Origin: an uncultured Clostridia bacterium
Lineage (GTDB): Bacteria; Bacillota; Clostridia; Oscillospirales; Acutalibacteraceae
Reading direction: 5' to 3'
DNA: 5,429 nt
Assembly (NCBI GenBank): GCA_946042285.1
Contig: CAMGDK010000098.1
Location: forward strand, 1 to 5,429
The position numbers and the translations under genes are program-made. The notes below the pieces were generated by a model. The model made no database searches, was not told the origin of the DNA, and saw only the letters and a list, made by a program, of their open reading frames with translations. The stretch's first letter is position 1, and each line of letters opens with the position of its first letter. This document shows positions 1 to 5,429 of this stretch, in pieces.

Positions 1-42
1 CTTATGAGTTTTGTTTATTGAGAAAAGTATTAGATTTTTCAC
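1..42 (-). CDS. Partial gene of unknown function, N-terminus only (runs off the left edge)
   Basis: A GTG codon at 42-40 opens a frame with no stop through position 1, giving 14 residues that read M-KNLILFSINKTHK. The support is contextual. An AAGAGGTGG ribosome binding site lies at 55-47 with 7 nt between GAGG and the GTG, matching the spacing seen at other genes in this window. A near-consensus promoter lies about 45-75 bp upstream of the start, and the preceding operon has already been terminated. The visible residues have a short hydrophobic run (LILF) after a lysine, but too little is present to call a signal peptide or any family. Fourteen open codons alone would be weak evidence; the promoter, binding site and start together make a real gene likely. 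The product cannot be named. Confidence 0.6.
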   Translation of the reverse strand, partial: MKNLILFSINKTHK

Positions 43-46
43 AAAA

Positions 47-55
47 CCACCTCTT
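47..55 (-). promoter_or_regulatory. Ribosome binding site for the GTG start at 42
   Basis: On the minus strand this reads AAGAGGTGG, with the GAGG core at 53-50 and 7 nt to the GTG at 42-40. The site decides the start of the partial left-edge gene, because no ATG lies in that frame nearby. A start about 38 nt after the predicted transcription start gives an ordinary short leader. Confidence 0.65.
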
Positions 56-87
56 ATTCCTACTTATCTCATAGGATTTATATCATT

Positions 88-116
88 GTTATACACCCTA
101 TTTTTCAATTTGTCAA
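88..116 (-). promoter_or_regulatory. Sigma-A-type promoter for the left-edge gene
   Basis: The minus strand shows TTGACA at 116-111 (perfect -35), a 17-bp spacer at 110-94, and TATAAC at 93-88 (5 of 6 matches to the -10). Transcription should begin near 80-82 and read left into the GTG-initiated frame. It sits in the AT-rich gap after the terminator of the upstream operon, where a new promoter is expected. AT-rich DNA yields chance -10 boxes easily, but a perfect -35 at optimal spacing with a ribosome binding site and start downstream is much less likely to be chance. Confidence 0.7.
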
Positions 117-120
117 TAGG
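97..120. repeat. Short inverted repeat across the -35 and spacer (possible operator)
   Basis: CCTATT at 97-102 and AATAGG at 115-120 form exact 6-bp inverted arms separated by 12 bp. The right arm overlaps the -35 hexamer at 111-116 and the left arm lies in the promoter spacer, a placement suitable for a repressor. Short AT-rich arms of this size can arise by chance, so this is only a candidate. Read on the plus strand, the repeat is followed by five T residues and could alternatively be a weak terminator for plus-strand transcription. Confidence 0.25.
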
Positions 121-133
121 TTTTTATAAATTT

Positions 134-171
134 CCTACAAAATAAATAGGACTTTAACTAATTAAAGTCCT
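134..171 (-). terminator. Intrinsic terminator ending the operon, overlapping the TtcA-like gene
   Basis: In the transcript, AGGACTTTAA (171-162), a 4-nt loop TTAG (161-158) and TTAAAGTCCT (157-148) form a perfect 10-bp stem. A U-rich tail, ATTTATTTTG, begins at 147. The stem is only moderately GC-rich and the tail is interrupted by A, so efficiency may be partial. The upstream arm encodes the last residues of the TtcA-like protein, and its TAG stop at 160-158 lies in the loop. The position, immediately before a new promoter, fits termination of the whole minus-strand operon. Confidence 0.75.
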
Positions 172-997
172 TTAAGAAGCTATATTCAACGCCTTTAAGC
201 TTATAAGAAATGAATGTGTCAAGCTTAACATTATGAATAGATTTAAAAATATTATGCTCAATATCGGGATTAATTTTCTTTAAATCTTTAATAAGGGCCT
301 TTATTTCCTGTCGCTTTGACTCCCCTATTCCGTCCTCGCTGTTGCTATACTCATCAACAAATCTGCAGGCGCATTGAATAAATGTTAATTTGTTATAATC
401 ACGCCATTTTAATATTGCACTTTCGTTAACGCAATAGAGCGGTCTTATAAGCTCCATACCCTCAAAATTAGTGCTTTTGAGCTTTGGAAGCATTGCCTGA
501 AGCTGTGAGCCGTAAAACATACCCATCAATGTCGTTTCGATAACATCACTTAAATGATGACCGAGCGCAATCTTATTACAGCCAAGCTCCTTTGCTTTTG
601 CATAAAGATGACCGCGTCTCATCCTTGCACAAAGATAGCACGGAGAACCGCCGACATTTTCGGTAACCTCAAATATATTCGACTCAAAAATATCAACAGG
701 AATTTCAAGAGCCTTGCAGTTATGCTCTATTTGTTTTCTGTTAACATCATTATAGCCGGGGTCCATACAAATAAATTTTAAATCGAAGCTGACATCACTG
801 ATTTTTTGAAGGTGCTTCATACACATTGCAAGAAGGACGGAATCCTTGCCTCCGCTGATACAAACGGCAATTCTGTCGCCCTCCTGAACAAGCTCATAAT
901 TCTTACAAGCCTCAACAAAAGGATTCCAAATATCTTTTCTGTATGTTTTTATTATACTGCGCTCAACAGTTTGAGCATACGTTAATTCTCTTGCCAA
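158..997 (-). CDS. TtcA-like PP-loop ATP-dependent tRNA thiolation protein
   Basis: The 279-residue cytosolic protein carries the ATP-pyrophosphatase PP-loop SGGKDS at residues 48-53, a CxxC in PCYLCARMRRG (C120, C123), a conserved GHHLSDVIET block at 146-155, FYGSQ near 161-165, and a later Cys pair, C209 and C211. This order is that of TtcA, which adenylates C32 of certain tRNAs and inserts sulfur to give 2-thiocytidine using a [4Fe-4S] cluster. E. coli TtcA has CxxC at the later Cys site, as I recall it, whereas here it is CxC, so the family is clear but strict orthology is not. The start is TTG at 997, chosen because GAGG at 1008-1005 lies 7 nt upstream and no ATG lies close enough. The gene follows the dehydrogenase stop by 17 bp and is last in the operon. 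Its stop codon sits in the terminator loop. A related Clostridia PP-loop family with another tRNA substrate is the alternative. Confidence 0.88.
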   Translation of the reverse strand: MARELTYAQTVERSIIKTYRKDIWNPFVEACKNYELVQEGDRIAVCISGGKDSVLLAMCMKHLQKISDVSFDLKFICMDPGYNDVNRKQIEHNCKALEIPVDIFESNIFEVTENVGGSPCYLCARMRRGHLYAKAKELGCNKIALGHHLSDVIETTLMGMFYGSQLQAMLPKLKSTNFEGMELIRPLYCVNESAILKWRDYNKLTFIQCACRFVDEYSNSEDGIGESKRQEIKALIKDLKKINPDIEHNIFKSIHNVKLDTFISYKLKGVEYSFLKDFN

Positions 998-1004
998 ATT
1001 AATA

Positions 1005-1008
1005 CCTC
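1005..1008 (-). promoter_or_regulatory. Ribosome binding site fixing the TTG start of the TtcA-like gene
   Basis: The minus strand reads GAGG at 1008-1005 followed by a 7-nt spacer and TTG at 997-995. The site lies in the 17-bp gap after the dehydrogenase stop (1017-1015). It supports the non-ATG start, which yields a protein beginning MARELTYAQ. Confidence 0.7.
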
Positions 1009-1014
1009 AAGAAT

Positions 1015-2034
1015 TTATTTTATCTCAATAAATGATGCATAAATATTTCTTATATCATCACTTGTCAGCTTCATCGGATGATTAGATAGTCGAGATGCGT
1101 CAACACCGTTTACGGTTTCTTCAAATTCAGCCTTATTCATTGTCAAATCATCAAGAAGATTTAGATCTCTCAAAAGATTTTCGAGAGTATCGGGTGTATA
1201 GCCTGATATTTTTTCAACTTCCTTTAACAATGCCGTCAAATCATTCTCGCCAATAGCTTTCATATATTTCCAAATATACACAAGACTGACAGCAACAGCC
1301 TGACCGTGATAAAAGCCCTTGATTTTATGAAGCTTATAGCTAAATGCGTGGGCAGCAGTAGTTTGTGCAATATTTATTGCCCTGCCTGCAAACTCACTGC
1401 ATTTCATCATATTATAATATGTTGTATTATCGTCTAAAAGATAAGCTTTGTAATTTTCATTAAACAGTCTCAATGCCTCAACCGAATACATTCTGCTTTC
1501 GTCAGTTGCATCAAGCGACCAGTACGCCTCAAGTGCATGAACGAATGCATCAAGCCCCGTAACAACACGCTGAATATAAGGCAGGCTCTCAAGAGTTGTA
1601 TAATCGAACACCTGATATTCGGGAACAATATCCCAGCTTCTAACCGAGTTTTTGTCGCCGTTTTCGTATAATACAGAAAAGCGTGTAACCTCTGCACCTG
1701 TACCTGCCGTTGTAGGAACGGCAAGTATTTTTACATCCGTTTCGGCGAAAAGCTTTATCGCTTTAGCAACATCAATAGCACTTCCGCCACCCACAGCAAT
1801 TATAAAATCACAGTCATTTTGATTAAAGCACTCTACGCCCTTATACACCGAACTGCGTTCAGGACAAGGCTCAAACTCAGTAAAGCTGACAGAATTGATG
1901 CACTCTTTATCTAATGCCTTTTTATAACCGTATCTGTCATACTCACTACTGCAAACAAAAAGCACCGATGAGGGAGAATTAGCCTTAACTATATCAATAA
2001 ACTGTTTTATAAATTCTTTATTATTATACACCAT
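1015..2034 (-). CDS. Iron-containing alcohol dehydrogenase, phosphonoacetaldehyde reductase-like
   Basis: The 339-residue protein has the group III (Fe-dependent) alcohol dehydrogenase fold. The N-terminal half holds the nucleotide-binding GGGSAIDVAK (from residue 82) and TTAGTGAE (108-115). The C-terminal half holds four metal ligands, D162, H166, H229 and H243, with the family's D-x3-H spacing and 14-residue H-H spacing. It should interconvert an aldehyde and an alcohol with NAD(P)H in the cytosol. The segments FSVLYENGDKNS, LEAYWSLDATDESR, AGRAINIAQTTAAHAFSYKL and SNHPMKLTSDDI resemble, from memory, the phosphonoacetaldehyde reductase / hydroxyethylphosphonate dehydrogenase branch (PhpC-like) rather than butanol or 1,3-propanediol dehydrogenases. 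No phosphonate gene is visible, so the substrate is open. The start is ATG 2034, one base after the ispE stop, because the longer open frame to 2082 only adds 16 residues inside ispE. The ribosome binding site is weak, so translation is probably coupled to ispE. Confidence 0.85.
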   Translation of the reverse strand: MVYNNKEFIKQFIDIVKANSPSSVLFVCSSEYDRYGYKKALDKECINSVSFTEFEPCPERSSVYKGVECFNQNDCDFIIAVGGGSAIDVAKAIKLFAETDVKILAVPTTAGTGAEVTRFSVLYENGDKNSVRSWDIVPEYQVFDYTTLESLPYIQRVVTGLDAFVHALEAYWSLDATDESRMYSVEALRLFNENYKAYLLDDNTTYYNMMKCSEFAGRAINIAQTTAAHAFSYKLHKIKGFYHGQAVAVSLVYIWKYMKAIGENDLTALLKEVEKISGYTPDTLENLLRDLNLLDDLTMNKAEFEETVNGVDASRLSNHPMKLTSDDIRNIYASFIEIK

Positions 2035-2035
2035 A

Positions 2036-2908
2036 TTATTCCACAATCTTACAGCCCTTAGAGACCGGAATAGTAACCGCAATATCCTTTACTAAAGGTT
2101 TTATCTCATTTAATGCATTATTTGCATCTTCTTTGTTTTCAAAAATACCAAAAACAGTCGGACCGCTGCCACTCATACATACACCTAAAGCATTATGATT
2201 TCGCATAATTGACTTAATCTCGACTTTATTGTCAACAGCGATAAACTGTTCAAAAACATTCTCCATTTTTTCGGCAATGGATTTTAAGTCTCTGCTTTGC
2301 ATTGCATATAACATACCGAGCTTATCGGGTGTATGTGCTTTACCGCATTCGTCAAACTGTCTGTATGCATAGGCTGTATTAACCGAACAATCAGGCTTTG
2401 CAATAAGGATGAAACACTTTCTCAACGGCTTAACCTTATTCAAAACATCGCCGATACCTTGCGCCAAGAGTGTTCCGCCCTTAATACAAAACGGAACATC
2501 TGCACCGATTTTTACACCGATTTTGCAAAGCTCGTCAATGCTTAAATCAGCACCTGTTAACTCGTTTAATGCCACAAGCACACCTGCACCGTCAGCACTT
2601 CCGCCTGCCATACCTGCTGCGTGAGGAATACGCTTAACTATATCAATATTGATGCCTTTATTCTTAATTTTAGTATCCTTAAAAAACTGTGCTGCAGCCT
2701 TATAGGCAATATTATGCTCATCAAGTGGAATATCATCAATATTACAGGTAATAGTAATTTTTCTTGTTTTGGTTTCGGTAACGGTAACTGTGTCATATAA
2801 ATTTATGCTTTGCATAATCATAAAAAGGTCATGATAACCGTCATTTCGTTTATTGATTATGTCAAGCAATAAATTAATTTTTGCATAAGCATTAACTTTA
2901 ATCTGCAT
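2036..2908 (-). CDS. ispE: 4-diphosphocytidyl-2-C-methyl-D-erythritol kinase (IspE)
   Basis: IspE is the GHMP-family kinase that phosphorylates the 2-hydroxyl of CDP-methylerythritol with ATP in the MEP route to IPP and DMAPP. The sequence shows all the hallmarks: N-terminal AYAKINLLLDI with catalytic Lys10, GYHDL near 24-28, the ATP-binding glycine-rich PHAAGMAGGSADGA (from residue 95), GADVPF with catalytic Asp137, and C-terminal MSGSGPT (245-251). The length of 290 residues is normal. I place the start at ATG 2908, not TTG 2920: GGAG at 2918-2915 lies 6 nt before the ATG, and the protein then begins MQIKVNAYAKIN, as family members do. It overlaps the end of the aminotransferase gene by 11 bp and its TAA is one base from the next ATG. 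No other MEP genes are in view. Confidence 0.97.
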   Translation of the reverse strand: MQIKVNAYAKINLLLDIINKRNDGYHDLFMIMQSINLYDTVTVTETKTRKITITCNIDDIPLDEHNIAYKAAAQFFKDTKIKNKGINIDIVKRIPHAAGMAGGSADGAGVLVALNELTGADLSIDELCKIGVKIGADVPFCIKGGTLLAQGIGDVLNKVKPLRKCFILIAKPDCSVNTAYAYRQFDECGKAHTPDKLGMLYAMQSRDLKSIAEKMENVFEQFIAVDNKVEIKSIMRNHNALGVCMSGSGPTVFGIFENKEDANNALNEIKPLVKDIAVTIPVSKGCKIVE

Positions 2909-4085
2909 TATTCTCTCCAAGCTCTTTTACAAATTCGCCGATTCTTTTTACAGCCTCTCTTATGTTATCAATAGAATAGCAATATGATACACGAATAAAG
3001 CCCTCGCCACAATCTCCGAATGCATTTCCGGGAACAACTGCAACTCTTTTTGTCATAATCAGCTTCTCACAAAATTCATCGGAGCTGAGTCCTGTTGACT
3101 TTATACATGGAAATACATAGAATGCACCCTCAGGCTCAAAGCATTCAAGACCGATTTTTCTAAACTCACTTACAGTAAACTTTCTTCTCATATCGTAATC
3201 TGCAAGCATCTTTTCAATATCCTGATCTCCGTTTCTTAATGCCTCAATAGCGGCATACTGTGAATTTGTAGGAGCAGACATAATGGCAAATTGATGTAGC
3301 TTTGTCATTTGCTTAATGATAGGAGCAGGACCGAGTGCGTATCCAAGCCTCCAACCCGTCATAGAGTAGGTTTTTGAAAATCCGTTAATAACAACAGTTC
3401 TCTCCTTCATACCCTCAAGAGAAGCAACAGAAACATGCTTTTCATTACCAAATGTCAATGCGCTGTAAATCTCGTCAGAAAGCACCAAAATATCGTGCTT
3501 AATAATAATTTCTGCAATTTTTTCCAAATCATCACGGCGCATAACAGCACCTGTTGGATTATTAGGATAAGGAAGAATAAGAAGCTTTGTCTTATCGGTT
3601 ATAGCACTCTCCAATGCAGAAGCAGTAAGCTTAAAGCTGTCCTCATTCTTTGTTACAACAGGGACAGCTACACCACCGCAGGTTTCCACAATAGGCTTGT
3701 AGCAAACGAATGACGGCTCAACAACAAGCACCTCATCGCCCGGAGACACAAGCGCACGAATACACATATCAATGCCCTCGGAGCCACCGACAGTAACAAG
3801 AATTTCATCCTTTGGATTGTAGTCAATATTATATTTTCTTTTGTAATAAGAAGAAATTTCTTCTCTAAGCTGAATTAGTCCGGCATTAGCAGTATATCTT
3901 GTAGTGCCTCGTTCTAAAACATCTATACCTGTTTTTCTTATGTGCCAAGGAGTCTTAAAATCAGGCTCGCCCACACCGAGAGAAATGACATTATCCATTT
4001 CCTCGGCAATAGAAAAATATTTTCTGATTCCGCTGGGCTTGATTTCAACTACGTCCTTGTTCAAAAATTTATCGTAGTTAATCAA
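2898..4085 (-). CDS. Class I/II PLP-dependent aminotransferase, AlaT/PatA-like
   Basis: The 395-residue fold-type I aminotransferase has full family length. Visible motifs are GVGEPDF (37-43), YTANAGLIQLREEI (substrate/PLP region), YPNNPTG (173-179), SDEIYS with Asp204 and Tyr207 for the PLP ring, the Schiff-base lysine K238 in SKTYSMTGWRLGY, and R365 in FIRVSY, which binds the substrate carboxylate. It should exchange an amino group between an amino acid and a 2-oxoacid. From memory it closely resembles Bacillus AlaT (YugH), an alanine transaminase encoded beside the Lrp-type regulator AlaR (YugG), the same arrangement as here. Aromatic or N-acetyl-diaminopimelate specificity (PatA-like) cannot be excluded. 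The start is TTG 4085, overlapping the regulator's TGA by 4 bp in TTGA, with a perfect AGGAGG at 4102-4097 at a long 11-nt spacing. The next in-frame Met is residue 30, inside the conserved region. Confidence 0.93.
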   Translation of the reverse strand: MINYDKFLNKDVVEIKPSGIRKYFSIAEEMDNVISLGVGEPDFKTPWHIRKTGIDVLERGTTRYTANAGLIQLREEISSYYKRKYNIDYNPKDEILVTVGGSEGIDMCIRALVSPGDEVLVVEPSFVCYKPIVETCGGVAVPVVTKNEDSFKLTASALESAITDKTKLLILPYPNNPTGAVMRRDDLEKIAEIIIKHDILVLSDEIYSALTFGNEKHVSVASLEGMKERTVVINGFSKTYSMTGWRLGYALGPAPIIKQMTKLHQFAIMSAPTNSQYAAIEALRNGDQDIEKMLADYDMRRKFTVSEFRKIGLECFEPEGAFYVFPCIKSTGLSSDEFCEKLIMTKRVAVVPGNAFGDCGEGFIRVSYCYSIDNIREAVKRIGEFVKELGENNAD

Positions 4086-4561
4086 AAGGAAATGTTCCTC
4101 CTATCATCAATAGGCTCATCAGCGAAGAAAATTCCCTGATCCTTATATTTTTTTAGAATAAAATGAGTTGCAGTTGACATAACGCCCTCTATTGGAGAAA
4201 GTCTGCTTGCAACAAACATGGCAACCTCTTGAAAAGACTTGTCTGTTACCATACATGCAAGGTCAAATCCGCCACTCATAAGATATACAGTCTCAACCTC
4301 ACTCAAGTTACTAATCTTGCGTGCAACCTCATCAAAGCCGTGTGAAAGCTTTGGCTGTACCTTGATTTCAATAAGAGCAGTCACAGTTTGTGCATTTGCC
4401 TTATCCTTATCAATCATGGCTCTGTAGCCCTTAATTATTCCCGTGCTTTCATATAGGTCAATTGTGTTTGCAACCTCTTTTTCAGACATATCCAGCATAA
4501 CAGCTATTTCTTTGTTGGACAGTCTTGGATTTTTTTCTATTAAGCTTAAAATCTTATCCAT
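4082..4561 (-). CDS. Lrp/AsnC-family transcriptional regulator, AlaR-like
   Basis: The 159-residue protein has a normal Lrp/AsnC layout. An N-terminal winged helix-turn-helix spans about residues 1-47 (NPRLSNKEIAVMLDMSEKEV followed by the GIIKGYRAMID linker). A C-terminal RAM ligand-binding domain spans about 58-138, with the effector-site signature VYLMSGGFDLACMV (92-105). Such proteins form dimers to octamers and respond to amino acids. The short acidic tail KDQGIFFADEP plus a few residues is also seen, from memory, in regulators encoded next to AlaT-type aminotransferases. The gene overlaps that enzyme by 4 bp, so it probably controls this operon in response to alanine or a related amino acid (inference). 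ATG 4561 is preceded by GAGG at 4572-4569 with 7-nt spacing, which overlaps the TGA of the upstream gene. Confidence 0.94.
   Translation of the reverse strand: MDKILSLIEKNPRLSNKEIAVMLDMSEKEVANTIDLYESTGIIKGYRAMIDKDKANAQTVTALIEIKVQPKLSHGFDEVARKISNLSEVETVYLMSGGFDLACMVTDKSFQEVAMFVASRLSPIEGVMSTATHFILKKYKDQGIFFADEPIDDRRNISF
4092..4102 (-). promoter_or_regulatory. Ribosome binding site of the aminotransferase, in a small hairpin
   Basis: A perfect AGGAGG lies at 4102-4097, within the last codons of the Lrp-type gene and 11 nt from the TTG start at 4085, longer than the 6-7 nt used at neighbouring genes. The following bases let AGGAA (4099-4095) pair with TTCCT (4091-4087) around a CAT loop. Folding would shorten the effective spacing or mask part of the site, and a ribosome finishing the upstream gene would open it. 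This suggests translational coupling between regulator and enzyme. Confidence 0.5.
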
Positions 4562-4568
4562 ATAAATA

Positions 4569-4573
4569 CCTCA
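4569..4573 (-). promoter_or_regulatory. Ribosome binding site overlapping the upstream stop codon
   Basis: TGAGG at 4573-4569 contains both the TGA stop of the PHP phosphatase gene (4573-4571) and the GAGG site (4572-4569) of the Lrp-type gene, 7 nt before its ATG. The arrangement favours reinitiation by the same ribosome and ties expression of the two genes together. Confidence 0.65.
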
Positions 4574-5383
4574 TTTAATTTCAACGAGCATCGGCTCGTG
4601 TTTTTTATAAATTGTTATGTAATCAAAGCCACAGGCTCGTGCAATATCATAGCCCTGCTCTATTCCGCCAAATACCTTTTCACTAAAATGTGAATCAGAG
4701 CCTACGGTAATATATTTTCCGCCAAGTTCCTTAAATCGAATAATGTACCTTTCGCTCGGAAGTGTATCATTAAAGCCGTCAAGAAAAAGACCTGATGTAT
4801 TAATTTCCAAGGCTTTTTCTTTTTTTGCAAGCCTTGACAATATTTCGTCAGTTAATTCATCAAAGGCTGAATAGTCAAAGCAATCTCTCGTATCTTTGTC
4901 TATATATCTAAAAGGATATGTCAAATGTGCCAATGAGTCAAACATACCGAAATCGACAAGCCTGATTAGGTCGGAAAAATATCTTTTCATAAGCTCATTA
5001 AAATCAAGCTTTCTGTAATCAAGAAAATAAAAATCCTCCATATTTTCTAAATTGTGAATTGAACCTAAAACAAAATCATACTCATATTTTTTATATAAAG
5101 ATTCAGTAAGCTCTTTTCTGTATATCGCCTGTCCTATTTCAAGGCCCTTAATAATCTCAAGAGAATTTCCAAACCTATCAATGCAAGCGTCAATATCGCT
5201 AATTTGATTAGTGCATAGGGAGTCAATATTAAGTTTTTCTCCATCAATATCACAATGGTCTGTTATTGCAATTCCTTTAGCACCTTTCTTTACGGCACTT
5301 TCACAAAGCTTTGAAATTTTATGATTACCGTCAAAGCTATGAATACTGTGCGTGTGCATATCATATAAATTCGAGTATTTCAT
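4571..5383 (-). CDS. PHP-domain phosphohydrolase, histidinol-phosphatase HisJ/HisK-like
   Basis: The 270-residue cytosolic protein has a complete set of PHP-domain metal-binding motifs: DMHTHS with H10 and H12, ITDH with H43, KGLEIG with E82, LGSIH with H110, SLAHLTYP with H153, and GSDSH with D230 and H232. These coordinate a trinuclear metal site that hydrolyses phosphate monoesters. Length and motif order match the histidinol-phosphatase branch, which converts L-histidinol phosphate to L-histidinol in histidine synthesis. No other his gene is in the window, so histidinol phosphate as substrate is an inference; many related proteins have unknown small phosphorylated substrates. ATG 5383 is preceded by GAGG at 5393-5390 with 6-nt spacing. 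It appears to be the first gene of the operon, 9 bp upstream of the Lrp-type gene. Confidence 0.9.
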   Translation of the reverse strand: MKYSNLYDMHTHSIHSFDGNHKISKLCESAVKKGAKGIAITDHCDIDGEKLNIDSLCTNQISDIDACIDRFGNSLEIIKGLEIGQAIYRKELTESLYKKYEYDFVLGSIHNLENMEDFYFLDYRKLDFNELMKRYFSDLIRLVDFGMFDSLAHLTYPFRYIDKDTRDCFDYSAFDELTDEILSRLAKKEKALEINTSGLFLDGFNDTLPSERYIIRFKELGGKYITVGSDSHFSEKVFGGIEQGYDIARACGFDYITIYKKHEPMLVEIK

Positions 5384-5419
5384 TTATATCCTCATCAACT
5401 TAGCTAATATATTGCCTCT

Positions 5420-5428
5420 ATTCTATCA
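5420..5428 (-). promoter_or_regulatory. Possible extended -10 of the operon promoter (-35 outside the window)
   Basis: The minus strand reads TGATAGAAT at 5428-5420, an extended -10 pattern (TG, one base, TAGAAT with 5 of 6 matches). A transcription start near 5413 would give about 30 nt of leader before the phosphatase ATG. Any -35 would lie beyond the right edge. One minus-strand frame here ends at a TAG near 5406, so the bases could instead be the tail of a further upstream gene. Confidence 0.35.
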
Positions 5429-5429
5429 C

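Noticed and set aside
554..781. Plus-strand open frames antisense to the TtcA-like gene and, similarly, at 2333-2624, 3435-3713, 3942-4139 and 4239-4427
   Set aside because: Each lies antisense to a gene with clear family motifs. Their translations lack recognisable motifs, and such frames arise as shadows in AT-rich coding DNA.
1470..1724. 84-codon minus-strand open frame inside the dehydrogenase
   Set aside because: It is wholly contained in a well-supported gene in another frame, with no domain or convincing start site.
2035..2082. N-terminal extension of the dehydrogenase frame starting at 2082
   Set aside because: The extra 16 residues lie entirely within the end of ispE, have no fitting ribosome binding site, and do not look like a family N-terminus. 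The ATG at 2034, one base after the ispE stop, is the better start.
2909..2920. TTG 2920 as the ispE start
   Set aside because: These bases contain the GGAG ribosome binding site that serves ATG 2908, and IspE proteins typically begin just before the AYAKIN motif.
1..5429. Defence system, mobile element, CRISPR array or riboswitch
   Set aside because: Every gene has a metabolic, regulatory or tRNA-modification assignment. No terminal inverted repeats, transposase, repeated spacers or long structured leader are visible, and the only longer gap (43-157) is explained by a terminator, promoter and ribosome binding site.

Overview
The window is AT-rich (about 60% AT by eye) and densely packed. 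Shine-Dalgarno sites are strong GAGG-type, TTG and GTG starts are common, and the gene content is typical of low-GC Gram-positive bacteria: an AlaR/AlaT-like regulator-aminotransferase pair, an MEP-pathway IspE and a PHP-type histidinol-phosphatase. This suggests a Clostridia/Eubacteriales anaerobe, possibly gut-associated. That assignment is inference; no rRNA or marker gene is present.

All recognisable genes lie on the minus strand and read right to left. In transcription order they are a PHP-family histidinol-phosphatase-like phosphohydrolase (5383-4571), an Lrp/AsnC-family regulator (4561-4082), a class I PLP aminotransferase of the AlaT/PatA type (4085-2898), IspE (about 2908-2036), an iron-containing alcohol dehydrogenase most like phosphonoacetaldehyde reductases (about 2034-1015), and a TtcA-like PP-loop tRNA thiolation enzyme (997-158). 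Junctions are +9, -4, -11, +1 and +17 bp, so this is almost certainly one polycistronic unit. It appears to start just beyond the right edge, where an extended -10 is visible at 5420-5428, and to end at a hairpin terminator at 134-171 whose loop contains the stop codon of the last gene.

Left of the terminator lies a second minus-strand transcription start: TTGACA-N17-TATAAC at 88-116, a strong ribosome binding site, and a GTG-initiated reading frame that runs off the window at position 1.

The operon mixes functions: amino-acid transamination with its probable local regulator, a sugar-phosphate-type phosphatase, isoprenoid precursor synthesis, an aldehyde/alcohol oxidoreductase and tRNA modification. 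Most of it looks like ordinary housekeeping. The points worth attention are the phosphonate-type dehydrogenase with no phosphonate genes nearby, the CxC variant in the TtcA-like enzyme, the terminator built into a coding end, and the promoter and gene start at the left edge. I see no mobile element, CRISPR array, tRNA or rRNA.
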